Positions 25,882 through 35,655 of a stretch of DNA of 64,000 nt are shown here, one piece after another. This stretch comes from Streptomyces sp. NBC_01217 (GTDB lineage Bacteria > Actinomycetota > Actinomycetes > Streptomycetales > Streptomycetaceae): assembly GCF_035994185.1 (NCBI RefSeq), contig NZ_CP108538.1:2666001-2730000 (forward strand), written 5' to 3'. Numbering within the stretch: the stretch's first letter is position 1; each line of letters starts with the position of its first letter. The position numbers were made by a program, and so were the translations under genes. A model generated the notes under the pieces. It was not told the DNA's origin and did not search any database. It was given only the letters and a program-made list of their open reading frames with translations.

Positions 25882-27233
25882 GTGTCAATTTAACGGCTGA
25901 TCTTGGTTGTTGAGGTTCAGTTGTTGGCTGGGGTGAGCCGGCCTTCGAAGGCGATCTGGAAGGCGTTCAGGGGTGCCTTCCAGCGCATAGTCCACTTCTT
26001 GCGGCCTTTACCGGTCGGGTCCAGGCTCATCAGTGCCATGTAGACACACTTCAAGGCTGCGGCTTCGTTGGGGAAGTGCCCGCGGGCTCGGACAGCTTTG
26101 CGTATCCGCGCGTTGACGGACTCGATGGCGTTCGTCGAGCAGATGACCGTGCGGATCTCGACGTCGAAGGAGAGGAAGGGCACGAACTCGGCCCAGGCGT
26201 TCTCCCACAGTTGGACGATCGCCGGGTACTTTCTGCCCCAGGCGTCCTGAAACTCTCCGAAGCGTTCCGTTGCCGCGCTCTCGCTCGGCGCCGTGTAGAC
26301 GGGCTTCAGCGCCTTGGCGATCTTGGCCCAGTCCTGGCGGGCCGCGTATCGGAAGCTGTTGCACAGGAGGTGCACGATGCACGTCTAAACAATTGTTCGG
26401 GGCCAGACCGCCTCGACCGCGTCAGGAAGGCCCTTCAGGCCGTCGCAGACCAGCATCAGCACGTCCTCCAGGCCGCGGTTCTTCAGCTCGGTGAACACCT
26501 GCAGCCAGTACTTCGCACCCTCGCCACCGTCGCCGGCCCAGATTCCGAGGATGTCGCGGTGGCTCTCGGTCGTAACAGCCATGACTACGTAGATGGGCCG
26601 GTTCGCGACCTTGCCGTCTCTGACCTTGACGTTGATGGCGTCCACGAACAAGACCGGATAGACGCGATCGAGCGGCGGGTTGGACCATTCGGCCATGCCC
26701 TCCATCACCTGGTCGGTGATCGTGGAGATCGTCTGCTTGGAGACCTCGGCGCCGTAGACCTCGACCAGGTGCGCGGAGATCTCCCCGTAGGTGAGGCCTT
26801 TCGCCGACAGCGACAACACCATCTCGTCCACACCGGTCAGCCGCCGCTGCCGCTTGCGCACGATCTGCGGCTCGAAGCTGCCCTCCACGTCACGGGGCAC
26901 TCTGACCTCGACCGGCCCGACATCGGTCAGCACGGTCTTGGACCGGGTCCCGTTGCGGCTGTTGCCGGTGTTCCGGCCGGCCGCGTCGTGCTTCTCGTAA
27001 CCGAGGTGGTCCGTGATCTCGCCCTCCAGGGCAGACTCCAGCACCCTCTTGGTCAACTGCTGCAGCAGTCCGCCCTCGCCCGTCAGCTGCAGGCCCTCGC
27101 TCCGGGCCCGGTCGACCAGCATCGCGATCAACTGCTCGTCCGACGTGGCCGGATCAGCCACGGACTCATGCTCGATCGTCATCTCACTCACTTGGCGTCT
27201 CCATGATCAACAGATCCGCCGTTTATTAGACAC
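25882..27233 (-). mobile_element. IS256-family insertion sequence (inactive)
   Basis: Imperfect terminal inverted repeats of about 22-26 bp: the left end starts GTGTCAATTTAACGGC and the right end, read inward, GTGTCTAATAAACGGC. They bracket one transposase gene with an internal amber codon. I saw no 8-9 bp target duplication: the left flank is GGGCGGGGT and the right flank TCCCTCGCG. Confidence 0.8.
25917..27191 (-). pseudogene. IS256 transposase, nonsense mutation
   Basis: Mutator-type DDE transposase of about 424 residues if read through. The N-terminal part has EGEITDHLGYEKHDAAGR and the catalytic region YPVLFVDAINVKVRDG; the C-terminal part has STNAIESVNARIRKAVR. After VWPRTIV a TAG (in the + strand context 26385-26388) stands where relatives have Gln, and the same frame continues TCIVHLLCNSFRYAARQDW. 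One base change (CAG to TAG) explains it; no frameshift is needed. The rest is well preserved, so inactivation looks recent, unless an amber suppressor exists. Confidence 0.85.
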
Positions 27234-27370
27234 TCCCTCGCGCGGATACCAGTCGGCGAAATCCTCGTCACGCCACAGCCCGTCCAGCCGGTCTCGCACC
27301 CATATCGCTGTCGTACCGCCCGGGTTGCTCGCCCGCGCGATCTGCACGGTCAGAGACGGGACTGCTCACC
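27234..27370 (-). pseudogene. IS1182-type transposase N-terminal remnant
   Basis: Read on the minus strand, this gives QIARASNPGGTTAIWVRDR then LDGLWRDEDFADWYPREG, the start of IS1182-family transposases, with a stop codon in frame shortly upstream. It ends exactly at the right end of the IS256 element, which appears to have inserted into it or accompanied a deletion. Confidence 0.6.
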
Positions 27371-27728
27371 GGAACGGGGACGGAGCGACAACGGACACCT
27401 CTACGACTTCATCGGTACTCGTAACAGCCCCGAGCATGCCCGCTGGTCATGCTGCCACACCGTGAAACTCCAAGATCACCGACAGAGTCGAGCTGAGAAG
27501 CTGTCAGTTTGCCGGCGGGGCCCTTTCTGCTTGTTCGAGGTGGGGCTTTCCGCGGGTGGGCATGCTGGTGGCCCGTCCGTCGTGCCGGGACTCCACCATG
27601 CCCGGACAGCAAAAGTGCCTTGATCACCGCACAGTTGGTGATCAACGACACCGTCTCAACCCAGCCGAAACGGCGAGGCCGGCAGTCGATCAGGTTGGAA
27701 ATGGCTCAGCGCCACGCCACCATGATGG
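27371..27728. other. No gene recognised; probable IS debris
   Basis: No credible start or family signature on either strand. The setting between an IS1182 stub and a regulator suggests further decayed mobile DNA, but I cannot name it. Confidence 0.4.
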
Positions 27729-30700
27729 TCACCGGCCGGAACCTGTAACGGGGATACCAATTCGGGCGAGCAGCGCCGCGGCCCGTTCGGCTTCGGGGAC
27801 GCCCAGCGCGGCCAGCGATTTGTGAGCTCGGGTGAGATTCGTCCGGGCCTCGGCCAGTTGGTCGAGAGCCAACTGAACATGGCCGAGCACCATGAGGGCG
27901 AGATTGTGGTGGCGACGGTTCCCTGACTGCTCGCAGAGGACAACACTGCGTTCGGCTTCCTCCGCCGCACGGTCCAGCTCCCCCAATTCCCTGAGTGTGT
28001 CGGCCAGCCGGAAGCGCACCTGTTCCTCTCGTCCACGCAGTCGGGACGCGATGCACAACACCAGTGCCTTTTCATACCATTTGGCAGCATCCCGGTGGTT
28101 GCCGCCCACGTGGTGAGCAAGGCCATGAATGTGATAGGCGTACGCAGTCGCAGAGTCAGTCAGGTCCGTACTTCCGGACAGGATTTCCTCGCAAATCATC
28201 ACTGCCTGACTGGGCTCACCCTTGTTTACATACAGAAGCGCGCTGTTCAATATGGTGGTGATTTCACCGGCCCGATGCCCCAGACGCCGGGAGAGGACAA
28301 TCGCCTCCTCGTAATACTGGAGAGCGTCCTCAAGTCTTCCCCTCATGTGCATTTCCAAGGCCAGGTCGTTGAGGACCTGCCGGAGAATCACCACGTCACC
28401 CGATGCCCGGCAGAGTCGGATGGCGATAGCCGCCTGCTCGCGCACCCGTGTGAACCGGCCCATGGCGAGCGCCGTGGTGCCCTCCAGGAAGCGGGCACGC
28501 CCCTCCGCCTTCCCGTCCGACCAGTGTTTCGCAGTGGCGGTGAGCAGTTCGGTGACCTCCGCCCAGGGAGCGGCCCCGACATCGGCCTGGAAGGCGCTGA
28601 ACGCGATGAGCATGTCGATGGCCGAGCGAAGCAGGATGTCGGGAGTTTCGTCCTCGGCACCCCTCAGAGAGCCGCTCTCCACCCCACGCGCCACCTGCGC
28701 GGCCAGTGAGAGCACGGTCTCCGCCTCGGCCACGGCCCAAGCACGGGCCTCGGCCACAGTGGCGAAACGAATACCGGCAACGGGGCTCCGCGTCAGAGCA
28801 TCATGTATGGGATCGCCGATGACGACCTGCTCGAACGCGTTTACCGTTGTGGCCAGCAGGAAATCCAGAAGCCTCCGAACCGCTGTCTGCTCCGTGCCTG
28901 GCGGCCTCCTGTGATGGGCGAACGAGCGCAACAGACTGTGGAAGCCGTATCTGCCTGCTGAAGGTGACTCCAGCATGGCGGCGTCCACCAGGGACTCCAG
29001 CAGTTCCTCGGCCGCCACTTCGTCGACGCCGAGTGCGGCTACCGCGGAGGACAACGACAGCTCAGGGGTGGCGACGGAGGACACCAGACACAGTCCGCGC
29101 GCCTGCGGCTCCGTGAGCTGGCGGAATGTGAGATCTAAAGCGGTGGCGACGGCCATGTCGCCGACCCTGAGTTCGCTGATCCGTTTTCGCTCGTCGGCCA
29201 GCCGGACGGCGAGCGACTCGATGGACCAAGACGGGCGGGCAGCGAGCCGAGCCGCCGCGATGCGAACGGCAAGCGGCAGAAACGCGCATGATTCCAAGAG
29301 CTTCAGGGTGGCTTCAGGCTCTGCCTCCACTCGTTCCTTGCCGATGGTGCGAGCCATCAGGTCCAGTGCCTCCGACGGGTGGAACCCGGTGAGCTCTGCC
29401 TGGAAAGCCGCGGGCAGACCGCCCAGGCGGAAACGGCTGGTGATGAGTACCCCGCAGCGGGCCTCGCCCGGCAGCAGGGGGGTGACCTGGCCTGCTTGCT
29501 GAGCGTCGTCCAAGACGATCAGCATGCGTCGGTGGCCGACCACGGTCCGGAACAGTGTGCTCCGCTCCTGCAATGTCTCTGGGATCTGGTCCTGCCGTAG
29601 GCCGAGCGCCGTGAGGAAGGCAGCAAGCACGATCTCGGGATTCACGGCGCCACCGTCGGCGGACCGCAGTTCCGCGTGCAACTGGCCATCTGGGTACGCG
29701 TGGCTGATGTGGTGAGCCACATGAAGGGCCAGAGCAGATTTGCCGACACCCCCTATGCCCACAAGAACCACAACCGGCAGGGCGGAGCGCTTCTCCACAG
29801 TCAGCGCGGAGGCGAGCGTCACCGCCAGATGGGACCGGCCGAGGAAGTCGCTCGGCTGGGGCGGGAGTTGCCTGGGCGGCTCAGAGGCAGGTGGGTCGTC
29901 GACGGCCGCTTTCCTGGGCAAGGCGGAGTCAGACGCGCCCGGCGAGGTGACCGCGGAGGGTGCCGGCTTCGTGGCACTCTCGACCCGGCGCTCGGACGCG
30001 AGTACTTCTCCGCTCAATATGCGCTGATGCAGGCCCGCCAACTCAGGTCCGGCTTCGATCCCGAGTTCATCGATGAGCACCTTTCGCGCGTCCCGGTAGG
30101 TCGCCAGCGCTTCAGCCCGCCGCCCGGCCAGGGACTGTGCACGCATCAGCAGGTAGTAGAGGCGTTCTCTCAGGGGATGCTGGTCGATCAGCGAGTGGAG
30201 TTCGGCGACATATCCGCTACTGAGTCCAAGCTCGAGCCCCAGGTCGAGACGTTCCTCCATCAGCATCAGCCGCAGTTCGTTGAACCGGTGGCGCTGGCTG
30301 GCAGCAAACGGCCCGGGCATCGCCGCCAGGGGTTCTCCCTGCCACAGCGACAGCGCTGACTCGATCGCTTCGTAGGCACGGGCGGGTTCATCTGCGCGGC
30401 GAGCCCGTTGGGCCGCATGGGCATACTCTTCCACCTGGCGGTAGTCGAGATGGTAGTCGGGCAAGGCAAGCCGGTAGCCGTCACCGACCGACTGCAGGAG
30501 GCGAGGGAAGGTGCCATTCGCCTCCAACGCCTTGCGCAGCCGCCAGGCGTACGTGCGCAGCGTGGTTATGGCAGAGGCCGGCCCGTCCTCGCCCCACAGC
30601 GCCTCAACGAGGCTCGCCGCCGTTGCCGACCGGCCTGGCCTCATGAGCAACGTGGCGAACATGGCTTGCTGCTGCGGACTGCCCAGGTTGACTTCCGTCT

Positions 30701-30752
30701 CGCCGCGGCTCACGCGCAGCGGACCCAGTACAGACACCCTGATGTGTGCCAC
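27729..30752 (-). CDS. Large SARP-type regulator (AfsR/DnrI-like: wHTH-BTAD-NB-ARC-TPR)
   Basis: About 1007 residues. An OmpR-like winged helix (1-95: VSVLGPLRVSRGETEVNLGS, LVEALWGEDGPASAITTLR) leads into the bacterial transcriptional activation domain (100-245), a proline-rich linker, an NB-ARC ATPase with P-loop VGIGGVGKSAL (about 331) and Walker B region MLIVLDDAQQ, and a long TPR-like C-terminus. This architecture is that of Streptomyces antibiotic activators, which bind direct heptamer repeats. GTG 30752 with GGGGGA upstream fits the family N-terminus; an ATG at 30881 would add 43 residues. Flanked by IS debris on both sides, it is the only large intact gene of the junction. It is the best candidate activator of the NRPS locus, though 6.7 kb from it and on the opposite strand. 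Confidence 0.9.
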   Translation of the reverse strand: MAHIRVSVLGPLRVSRGETEVNLGSPQQQAMFATLLMRPGRSATAASLVEALWGEDGPASAITTLRTYAWRLRKALEANGTFPRLLQSVGDGYRLALPDYHLDYRQVEEYAHAAQRARRADEPARAYEAIESALSLWQGEPLAAMPGPFAASQRHRFNELRLMLMEERLDLGLELGLSSGYVAELHSLIDQHPLRERLYYLLMRAQSLAGRRAEALATYRDARKVLIDELGIEAGPELAGLHQRILSGEVLASERRVESATKPAPSAVTSPGASDSALPRKAAVDDPPASEPPRQLPPQPSDFLGRSHLAVTLASALTVEKRSALPVVVLVGIGGVGKSALALHVAHHISHAYPDGQLHAELRSADGGAVNPEIVLAAFLTALGLRQDQIPETLQERSTLFRTVVGHRRMLIVLDDAQQAGQVTPLLPGEARCGVLITSRFRLGGLPAAFQAELTGFHPSEALDLMARTIGKERVEAEPEATLKLLESCAFLPLAVRIAAARLAARPSWSIESLAVRLADERKRISELRVGDMAVATALDLTFRQLTEPQARGLCLVSSVATPELSLSSAVAALGVDEVAAEELLESLVDAAMLESPSAGRYGFHSLLRSFAHHRRPPGTEQTAVRRLLDFLLATTVNAFEQVVIGDPIHDALTRSPVAGIRFATVAEARAWAVAEAETVLSLAAQVARGVESGSLRGAEDETPDILLRSAIDMLIAFSAFQADVGAAPWAEVTELLTATAKHWSDGKAEGRARFLEGTTALAMGRFTRVREQAAIAIRLCRASGDVVILRQVLNDLALEMHMRGRLEDALQYYEEAIVLSRRLGHRAGEITTILNSALLYVNKGEPSQAVMICEEILSGSTDLTDSATAYAYHIHGLAHHVGGNHRDAAKWYEKALVLCIASRLRGREEQVRFRLADTLRELGELDRAAEEAERSVVLCEQSGNRRHHNLALMVLGHVQLALDQLAEARTNLTRAHKSLAALGVPEAERAAALLARIGIPVTGSGR

Positions 30753-30949
30753 GATTCCCCCATCGGCGTGCCATGTCTCGGGATGACCGTTCTTCGCAGT
30801 GCCACCATGTTGCTTCCCAGCTGCGCGAGTCTCAGCAGCGCGGAGGTCCTGAGGAGCCCTGCGGGTATACAACTGTGTCATGTGTACGACGGTTCCCCTC
30901 AGCACAATCGCATTGATATCGCTGAACAACTTGATGTCACTGAACAGCC

Positions 30950-31290
30950 CTACCCCCAATGTCCTGTTTTGGAAGTGCTGTTCGGTGGTACCGGCGGCTC
31001 GGGCATCGAGAGGCGGGCCACGATCAGCACGGTGTCCTTCGCGAACCGCTTGCGGGGCTGGAGGGCGAGCATCGGCCCGAGGTGATCGATGATCCGGTCC
31101 ACCGCGGATTTGGAAACCCCGAACGGCGGGGCCAGTTGGCGCATGGTCAGGTTCGTTCGCCAGTAGGCCGCGACCAGAAGTGCCCGGTCTTCCAGCGCCA
31201 GGCTCCACGGTCGGCCCCTGCGGACCGCTTCCGCACCCTTGCGCCGCAGAACCGCCACCAGCTTCCCGAACTGCCGCAGGCTCAGCCCCA
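30950..31290 (-). pseudogene. IS5-family transposase N-terminal remnant
   Basis: Minus-strand reading gives LSLRQFGKLVAVLRRKG, WSLALEDRALLVAAYWRTN and LTMRQLAPPFGVSKSAVD (the helix-turn-helix), then RKRFAKDTVLIV, the N-terminal third of an IS5-type DDE transposase. The catalytic part is lost: the frame shifts after VLIV and ends at 30950. No intact inverted repeats were seen. Confidence 0.7.
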
Positions 31291-31506
31291 GTGAACGGGG
31301 CTATCCATGACGGCTCCGACGCCGCGATCACACCAGCCACCGCAAGATCGTTCCATGACGTCCGGCACAACGTCGAGAATGCCCATGCGGAAGCGCCTCA
31401 TTCAATTGCAGGCTGCCCGAACGGGCAGCGCCCCATCCGCTTCTTTGATCGACACGTCAAGAGCCTGGACATCGGAATATTGAATGCGCAGGCCGCTCGC
31501 TTCCAC

Positions 31507-31732
31507 TCATTTGATCTCGACGTCGAGCCCATCCTTGACTTCGCGGACGGCCGTGCCGGGCAGGGAGTCGGTGAGGTCCATGCCTCCTGCTGGCAGTGCC
31601 CATAGGTCGTTGTCTCGCCGGCGTTGGAGAAGGATGCGTCCGTGGCCGTCGGTGACGACGGCGGATGCAGCGACGACCATGCTGTTCGGCTTGGGCGCAT
31701 GGGGGTCGTCGTAGTAACTCGGTGCGGGCCAC
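31507..31732 (-). pseudogene. NUDIX hydrolase gene, frameshifted and truncated
   Basis: The GTG at 31732 begins VARTE, then one extra T puts the expected YYDDPHAPKPNSMVVAASAV in the next frame, which continues VVTDGHGRILLQRRRDND, LWALPAGGMDLTDSLPG and TAVREV. The NUDIX box (GxxxxxExxREVxEExG) is broken: TAVREVKDGLDVEIK lacks the EET segment and stops at once, leaving only the first half of the fold. Confidence 0.65.
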
Positions 31733-31734
31733 GG

Positions 31735-32028
31735 TCAGCCTTCCTCTCGTACGGGCGTCGCCGTCGCCCACACCGCCTCGAAGCTCTCGGCGTAGGTAAG
31801 GTGGAGCGCCAGGCGAGGAGGCCATTCCTGTTCCTTCCGCACGGACTGTCCGTTGTCGGCGGTTCGTGGAAGTCGCACGAGCAGGTCATGGCCCAGCCGG
31901 TACATGGTGTTGTCCGTGCCCGCGCCTGCGGACGACAACGGTAGGCCAGCCCACTCCGGGCGCTGTGCCTTCAGCAGTGCTCGGACCAGCATCTCGTCGA
32001 CGGGGATCTCGTTCTCATGAAGCGTCAC
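31735..32028 (-). pseudogene. Aminoglycoside phosphotransferase-like gene, N-terminal remnant
   Basis: From a GTG at 32028 the frame reads TLHENEIPVDEMLVRALL, EWAGLPLSSAGAGTDNTMY and RLGHDLLVRLPRTADN, the N-lobe of Streptomyces APH-type kinases with the nucleotide-binding strands. After about 65 residues it jumps to HLTYAESFEAVWATATP, which is not part of that family and looks like the tail of another gene, and stops at 31735. The kinase lobe with catalytic His/Asp is absent, so no resistance enzyme is expected. Confidence 0.6.
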
Positions 32029-32082
32029 GTCGGAAGTCTCCTCGCCTGATGGAACGGGAAGCCAGTCCGTAGCGTGTGCCCC

Positions 32083-33097
32083 ATGACGACTTCCGTTCTG
32101 GTGATGGGCGGTTCCCACTTCCTCGGTCGAGCCGTTGCGGCTGAGGCCCTGCGGCGCAGCTGGTCCGTGACCGTGTTCAACCGCGGCAAGACCGGCAGGA
32201 ACCCCGTGGGCGTCCGCGCCCTCCAGGGTGGCCGGACGAATCAGGCGGACCTTTCCCACCTGGCCGGCCTCGGTCCTTGGGATGCGATCATCGACACGTC
32301 AGGTGCTTCGGCGGACGTGGTGGACCGCGCGACGCAGACGCTCGCCCTGGCGACGAGCCGGTACGTCTACGTATCTACGGTCTCGGTGTACGCGGGTTGG
32401 CCGCTACTGCCTCTCACCGAGGATCTTCCGACCCTGTCCGAGGCCGAGCCGATGGCGGATGTTCCGAGCGACGCGAACGTGGCCTACGGCCTGGACAAGG
32501 CCGATTCCGAGAAAGCAGCCCTGACGAATCTCGAGGATTTCCTCACGATCCTGCGCCCAGGTGTGATCTTGGGGCCCGAGGAGTACGTCGGCCGACTCCC
32601 CTGGTGGCTGAAGCGCGTAGAGCGCGGTGGGCGCGTCCTGGCTCCCGGCGATCCGGACCAGCCCATTGCCCCGGTGGATGCGCGCGACGTGGCGACGTTC
32701 GCGTGCGACCGCACGGTGGCCGCCCGAGAAGCCGAGGTATTCAATCTGACCGCCCCTAAGAATCACGCGACGATGGAACGCTTCCTCAGAGCCTGCATCG
32801 AGGTCACCGGTTCCGACGCCGCCTTGGAGTGGGTTGATGGCGGCTTCTTGCTCGACCACGGGGCGAAGCAGTGGACCGAGCTGCCGCTGTGGAGGACGCA
32901 CCCGGGGACGTGGGCGGTTTCAGGCGTGCGCGCTCAGGAGGCAGGCTTTGAGTGCCGGCCGCTGTCGGAAACCGTCACTGACACCAGGTCGTGGCTGACC
33001 TCGGGGGGAGACTGCCGTCGACAACGAGCGGGCGGCCCATCACGGCCTGGCCGAAGAGAAGGAGGCCGCCCTGCTCGCTGCTTGGGATGCTCGCTAG
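32083..33097 (+). pseudogene. NAD-dependent epimerase/reductase gene with C-terminal frameshift at a G6 run
   Basis: Extended SDR protein starting MTTSVLVMGGSHFLG (nucleotide-binding motif) with VYVSTVSVYAGWP and LRPGVILGPEEYVGRLPWW. The frame is normal to about residue 307 (DTRSWLTSG). At the run of six G (33003-33008) the expected C-terminus moves to another frame, where the DNA reads ETAVDNERAAHHGLAEEKEA and LLAAWDAR before TAG at 33095. As written, the product would run on with about 120 unrelated residues to 33375. A sequencing error, a real indel or slippage would look the same. The role of this widespread Streptomyces family is unclear to me. Confidence 0.75.
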
Positions 33098-33375
33098 GTA
33101 CTGATTTCGTAGCGCGGGGTTCCAGGCAGGGTGGACCTGGCGGAGTCCCGCCCGAAGCCTTCGAGCTGACGCCCCAGCTCCGTCGCCTCGCGGTGCCTGT
33201 GCAACGCGGGGACCGTGAGCTGTGTGCGCACACCCTGGAGACGGGACAGGAGGCCGTCCACTCGCTTCTCGGGTGGCAGCTCGAACACCGGGCCCAGAGT
33301 CGTTACCGCGGATTCCAGATCGCCGTTCAGGAGCTGGCCGGGCGCGAGGTCTGCGGAGCAGCGGGGGGTACTTGA
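33094..33375 (-). pseudogene. XRE-family regulator, C-terminal remnant
   Basis: The minus-strand frame ending at 33094 contains LLNGDLESAVTTLGPVF, ELPPEKRVDGLLSRLQGVR and REATELGRQLEGF, resembling the tail of Streptomyces XRE regulators with a TPR-like sensor domain. The HTH and most of the sensor are missing. It overlaps the corrected end of the epimerase gene by 4 bp. Confidence 0.5.
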
Positions 33376-33626
33376 CGTGGCTGGCGCGCGACACTCGCTA
33401 CGCCCCAGCAGCTCTGAGCGCCCTGATCGACTTTGCGCAGAACACTCCGGTCCCGCCGACTGGATCTGCGTTTGATGGCTGACGAACTGCAGCACTCCCG
33501 AGCAGAGGTCGGCCGATTCACCTCCACGGGATCGCCACACAGCGCCTGAAATCAGCGAACAATAGTCACAAAGAGTGAGCAAGCCACGCCGCCCACCCGG
33601 AACACGAAAGAACCTCTGGCTTACGG

Positions 33627-34030
33627 GCAGACGAGTCGGGCTGTACGCCGGGTTCTGTCGCCCGGTCGCCTCGCGGCGGCCGGGGAGACGGCCATCCATC
33701 TAGGGCCGGCATTGCTGCCGGCCTCGTGCGGTCTACCCGCGAACTCGGGCGGGCAGCCCTCGATCATTCGCGCAGGGCCGTCTTGCGACGGCCCCTCTTG
33801 ACCTTGCTCCGGGTGGGGTTTACCTAGCCGCCTGAGTCACCTCAGGCGCTGGTGGTCTCTTACACCACCGTTTCACCCTTACCGAGGACCGAGGTCCCCG
33901 GCGGTCTGTTTTCTGTGGCACTGTCCCGCGGGTCACCCCGGGTGGCCGTTAGCCATCACCCTGCCCTGTGGAGCCCGGACGTTCCTCGGGGGGATCCGAG
34001 GATCCCCACGCGGCCGTCCGCCCGGCTCGT
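33627..34030 (-). ncRNA. rnpB: RNase P RNA (class A)
   Basis: Catalytic RNA that matures tRNA 5' ends. On the minus strand, the 5' part begins near ACGAGCCGGGCGGACGGCCG. The universally conserved core is present as AGGGTGAAACGGTGG and GTAAGAGACCACCAGCG (about 33860-33890), together with the CR-I-like ACAGGGCAGGGTGATGGC and the 3' core GACAGAACCCGGCGTACAG, which pairs back. Ends are approximate to about 10 bases. The RNB exoribonuclease gene lies just upstream on the same strand. Confidence 0.95.
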
Positions 34031-34080
34031 CTGCCGTGCCGACCATGCTACCCGCCTGGTGGAGGCCGTCGTGGCTACGG

Positions 34081-35523
34081 TCATGCGGGGGCGAAGAGGA
34101 CCTTTGCCGAGCCGGGGTCCGCCCGGGCGAGTCTGACCCGCAGCCGCTCGCCCAGGGGGAGCTTCTCCGTGCCGCCCTCGACCCGGGCGACGACGGCCGG
34201 GTTGTCGATGTGGATGGTGCCCGTGGTGGGTTCCTCCTCCAACACGTCGACCACGTACGCGTCGAAGATCTCGCCGATCCGGTCCTTGAGCAGCGCGGCC
34301 TCGACCACGTCGACGCACTCGCGCTCCACCGTGTTGGCGCGCCTGGTTCCGTCCGCCATCTCCTTGGGCAGGCCGGGCAGCGCGGCGAGGACCCACTCGG
34401 GCGGGTTCTGTTCCGCGACGGCGGCGAGGCAGAGCTCGGACGCGTACCGGTCGACGAGGCGGCGCAGCGGGGCGGTGCAGTGCGTGTAGAGGTCGGCGAC
34501 GGCGGCGTGGACGGCGGGGGTGGGGAGTTCGCCGTGCTCGAAGACGCTGTAGCCGGCGCCGCGCAGCAGGGTGGTGCACTCCTGGAGGAACGCGGCGTGG
34601 TCGGTCCTCCTCGGATCGAGGGAGCGCACGACCTGGGCGTACGGGACATGGTGCGGCCAGTCGATGTGCAGCGCCTCGGCCGAGCGCCGGAGTCGGGCCA
34701 CGGCGCCGTCGGGGGCGACCGGCAGGGTGCGCAGGATGCCGGTGCCGGTCTGGGCCATGAGGTGGGCGGCGGCCGTACCGGTCAGGAGGGAGATCTGGGC
34801 GTTCCAGCCGTCGGCGGGCAGCGGGGCGCGGTATTCCAGGCCGTAGGTGCCGTCGCGTTCGATGATCTCCTGCTCGGGCACGTTGAGGGAGATGCCGCCG
34901 CGGGCGACCTCCTGTTCCTCGCGGAGCCGTCCGATGTTCCGGAGCAGGGCCAGGGGCTCTTCGGCGGTGCCGGTGTCGATCTGACGCTGGACGCCTGCGT
35001 AGTCGAGTTTGGCCCGGCTCCGGATGAGGGCTCGGCGTACATGGGTGGCTACGGCGCCGCCCTCGGCGTCCAGGTCGATCTGCCAGAGCAGGGCGGGGCG
35101 GGTCTGTCCGGGCAGGAGGCTGGCGGCGCCCTCGGCGAGCGGGGTGGGGTGGAGCGGCACCCTGCCGTCGGGGAAGTAGAGGGTCGTCACCCGGCGGTGG
35201 GCCTCGGTGTCGAGCGCGCCGCCGGGGCGTACGAAGGCGGCGACATCGGCGATGGCGTAGTGCACGCGGTAGCCGTGGCGGCGGCGTTCGAGGTGCATGG
35301 CCTGGTCGAGGTCGGTCGATGTGGGCGGGTCGATGGTGAAGAACGGCAGGTCCGTCGCGTCCTCGTGAGCCGGCACCGCCGGGGCCCTCGCCGCCTGTGC
35401 CGCCTCGGCGAGGACGTCGGGCGGGAAGCCGTCGGGCAGTTCGAGCTCGGTGCGCAGTTTGCACAGGGCCGCCCTCAGCGGGGTCTCGGCCGGCCCGGTC
35501 ATATGGAGATGGCGGCGGGGCAT
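34081..35523 (-). CDS. RNB-domain exoribonuclease (RNase II/R family, short form)
   Basis: 480 residues, consisting mostly of the RNB catalytic domain: FFTIDPPTSTDLDQAMH carries the Asp cluster that binds Mg2+, followed by YAIADVAAFV and PHHVPYAQVVRSLDP, with YTHCTAPLRRLVDRY near the end. It lacks the long N-terminal cold-shock domains of full RNase R; the short C-terminal segment may be a reduced S1 domain. It should degrade RNA 3' to 5' in the cytoplasm. ATG 35523 sits near the divergent yaaA promoter. Downstream on the same strand is rnpB, which may share transcription. Confidence 0.9.
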   Translation of the reverse strand: MPRRHLHMTGPAETPLRAALCKLRTELELPDGFPPDVLAEAAQAARAPAVPAHEDATDLPFFTIDPPTSTDLDQAMHLERRRHGYRVHYAIADVAAFVRPGGALDTEAHRRVTTLYFPDGRVPLHPTPLAEGAASLLPGQTRPALLWQIDLDAEGGAVATHVRRALIRSRAKLDYAGVQRQIDTGTAEEPLALLRNIGRLREEQEVARGGISLNVPEQEIIERDGTYGLEYRAPLPADGWNAQISLLTGTAAAHLMAQTGTGILRTLPVAPDGAVARLRRSAEALHIDWPHHVPYAQVVRSLDPRRTDHAAFLQECTTLLRGAGYSVFEHGELPTPAVHAAVADLYTHCTAPLRRLVDRYASELCLAAVAEQNPPEWVLAALPGLPKEMADGTRRANTVERECVDVVEAALLKDRIGEIFDAYVVDVLEEEPTTGTIHIDNPAVVARVEGGTEKLPLGERLRVRLARADPGSAKVLFAPA

Positions 35524-35655
35524 GGACCGAGCGTATGGCGGGGTGGTCCCGGCGGCATCCCGGGCGGCGGCGAGTGCGGCAGTGGTGTCCCCGTACGCTG
35601 GTTCGCGGGCCTCCGCGCCCCGTTTACCTGTGCCTACGTACGAAGGAGAACCGCC

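Noticed and set aside
25882..27233. Programmed frameshift or recoding in the IS256 transposase
   Set aside because: The frame is unchanged on both sides of the TAG, so a simple nonsense mutation explains it.
27409..27651. 80-codon minus-strand frame between IS debris and the SARP gene
   Set aside because: No ribosome site, basic low-complexity sequence, no family I recognise; treated as debris.
31735..32028. Aminoglycoside resistance gene
   Set aside because: Only the N-lobe remains; the catalytic kinase lobe is missing.
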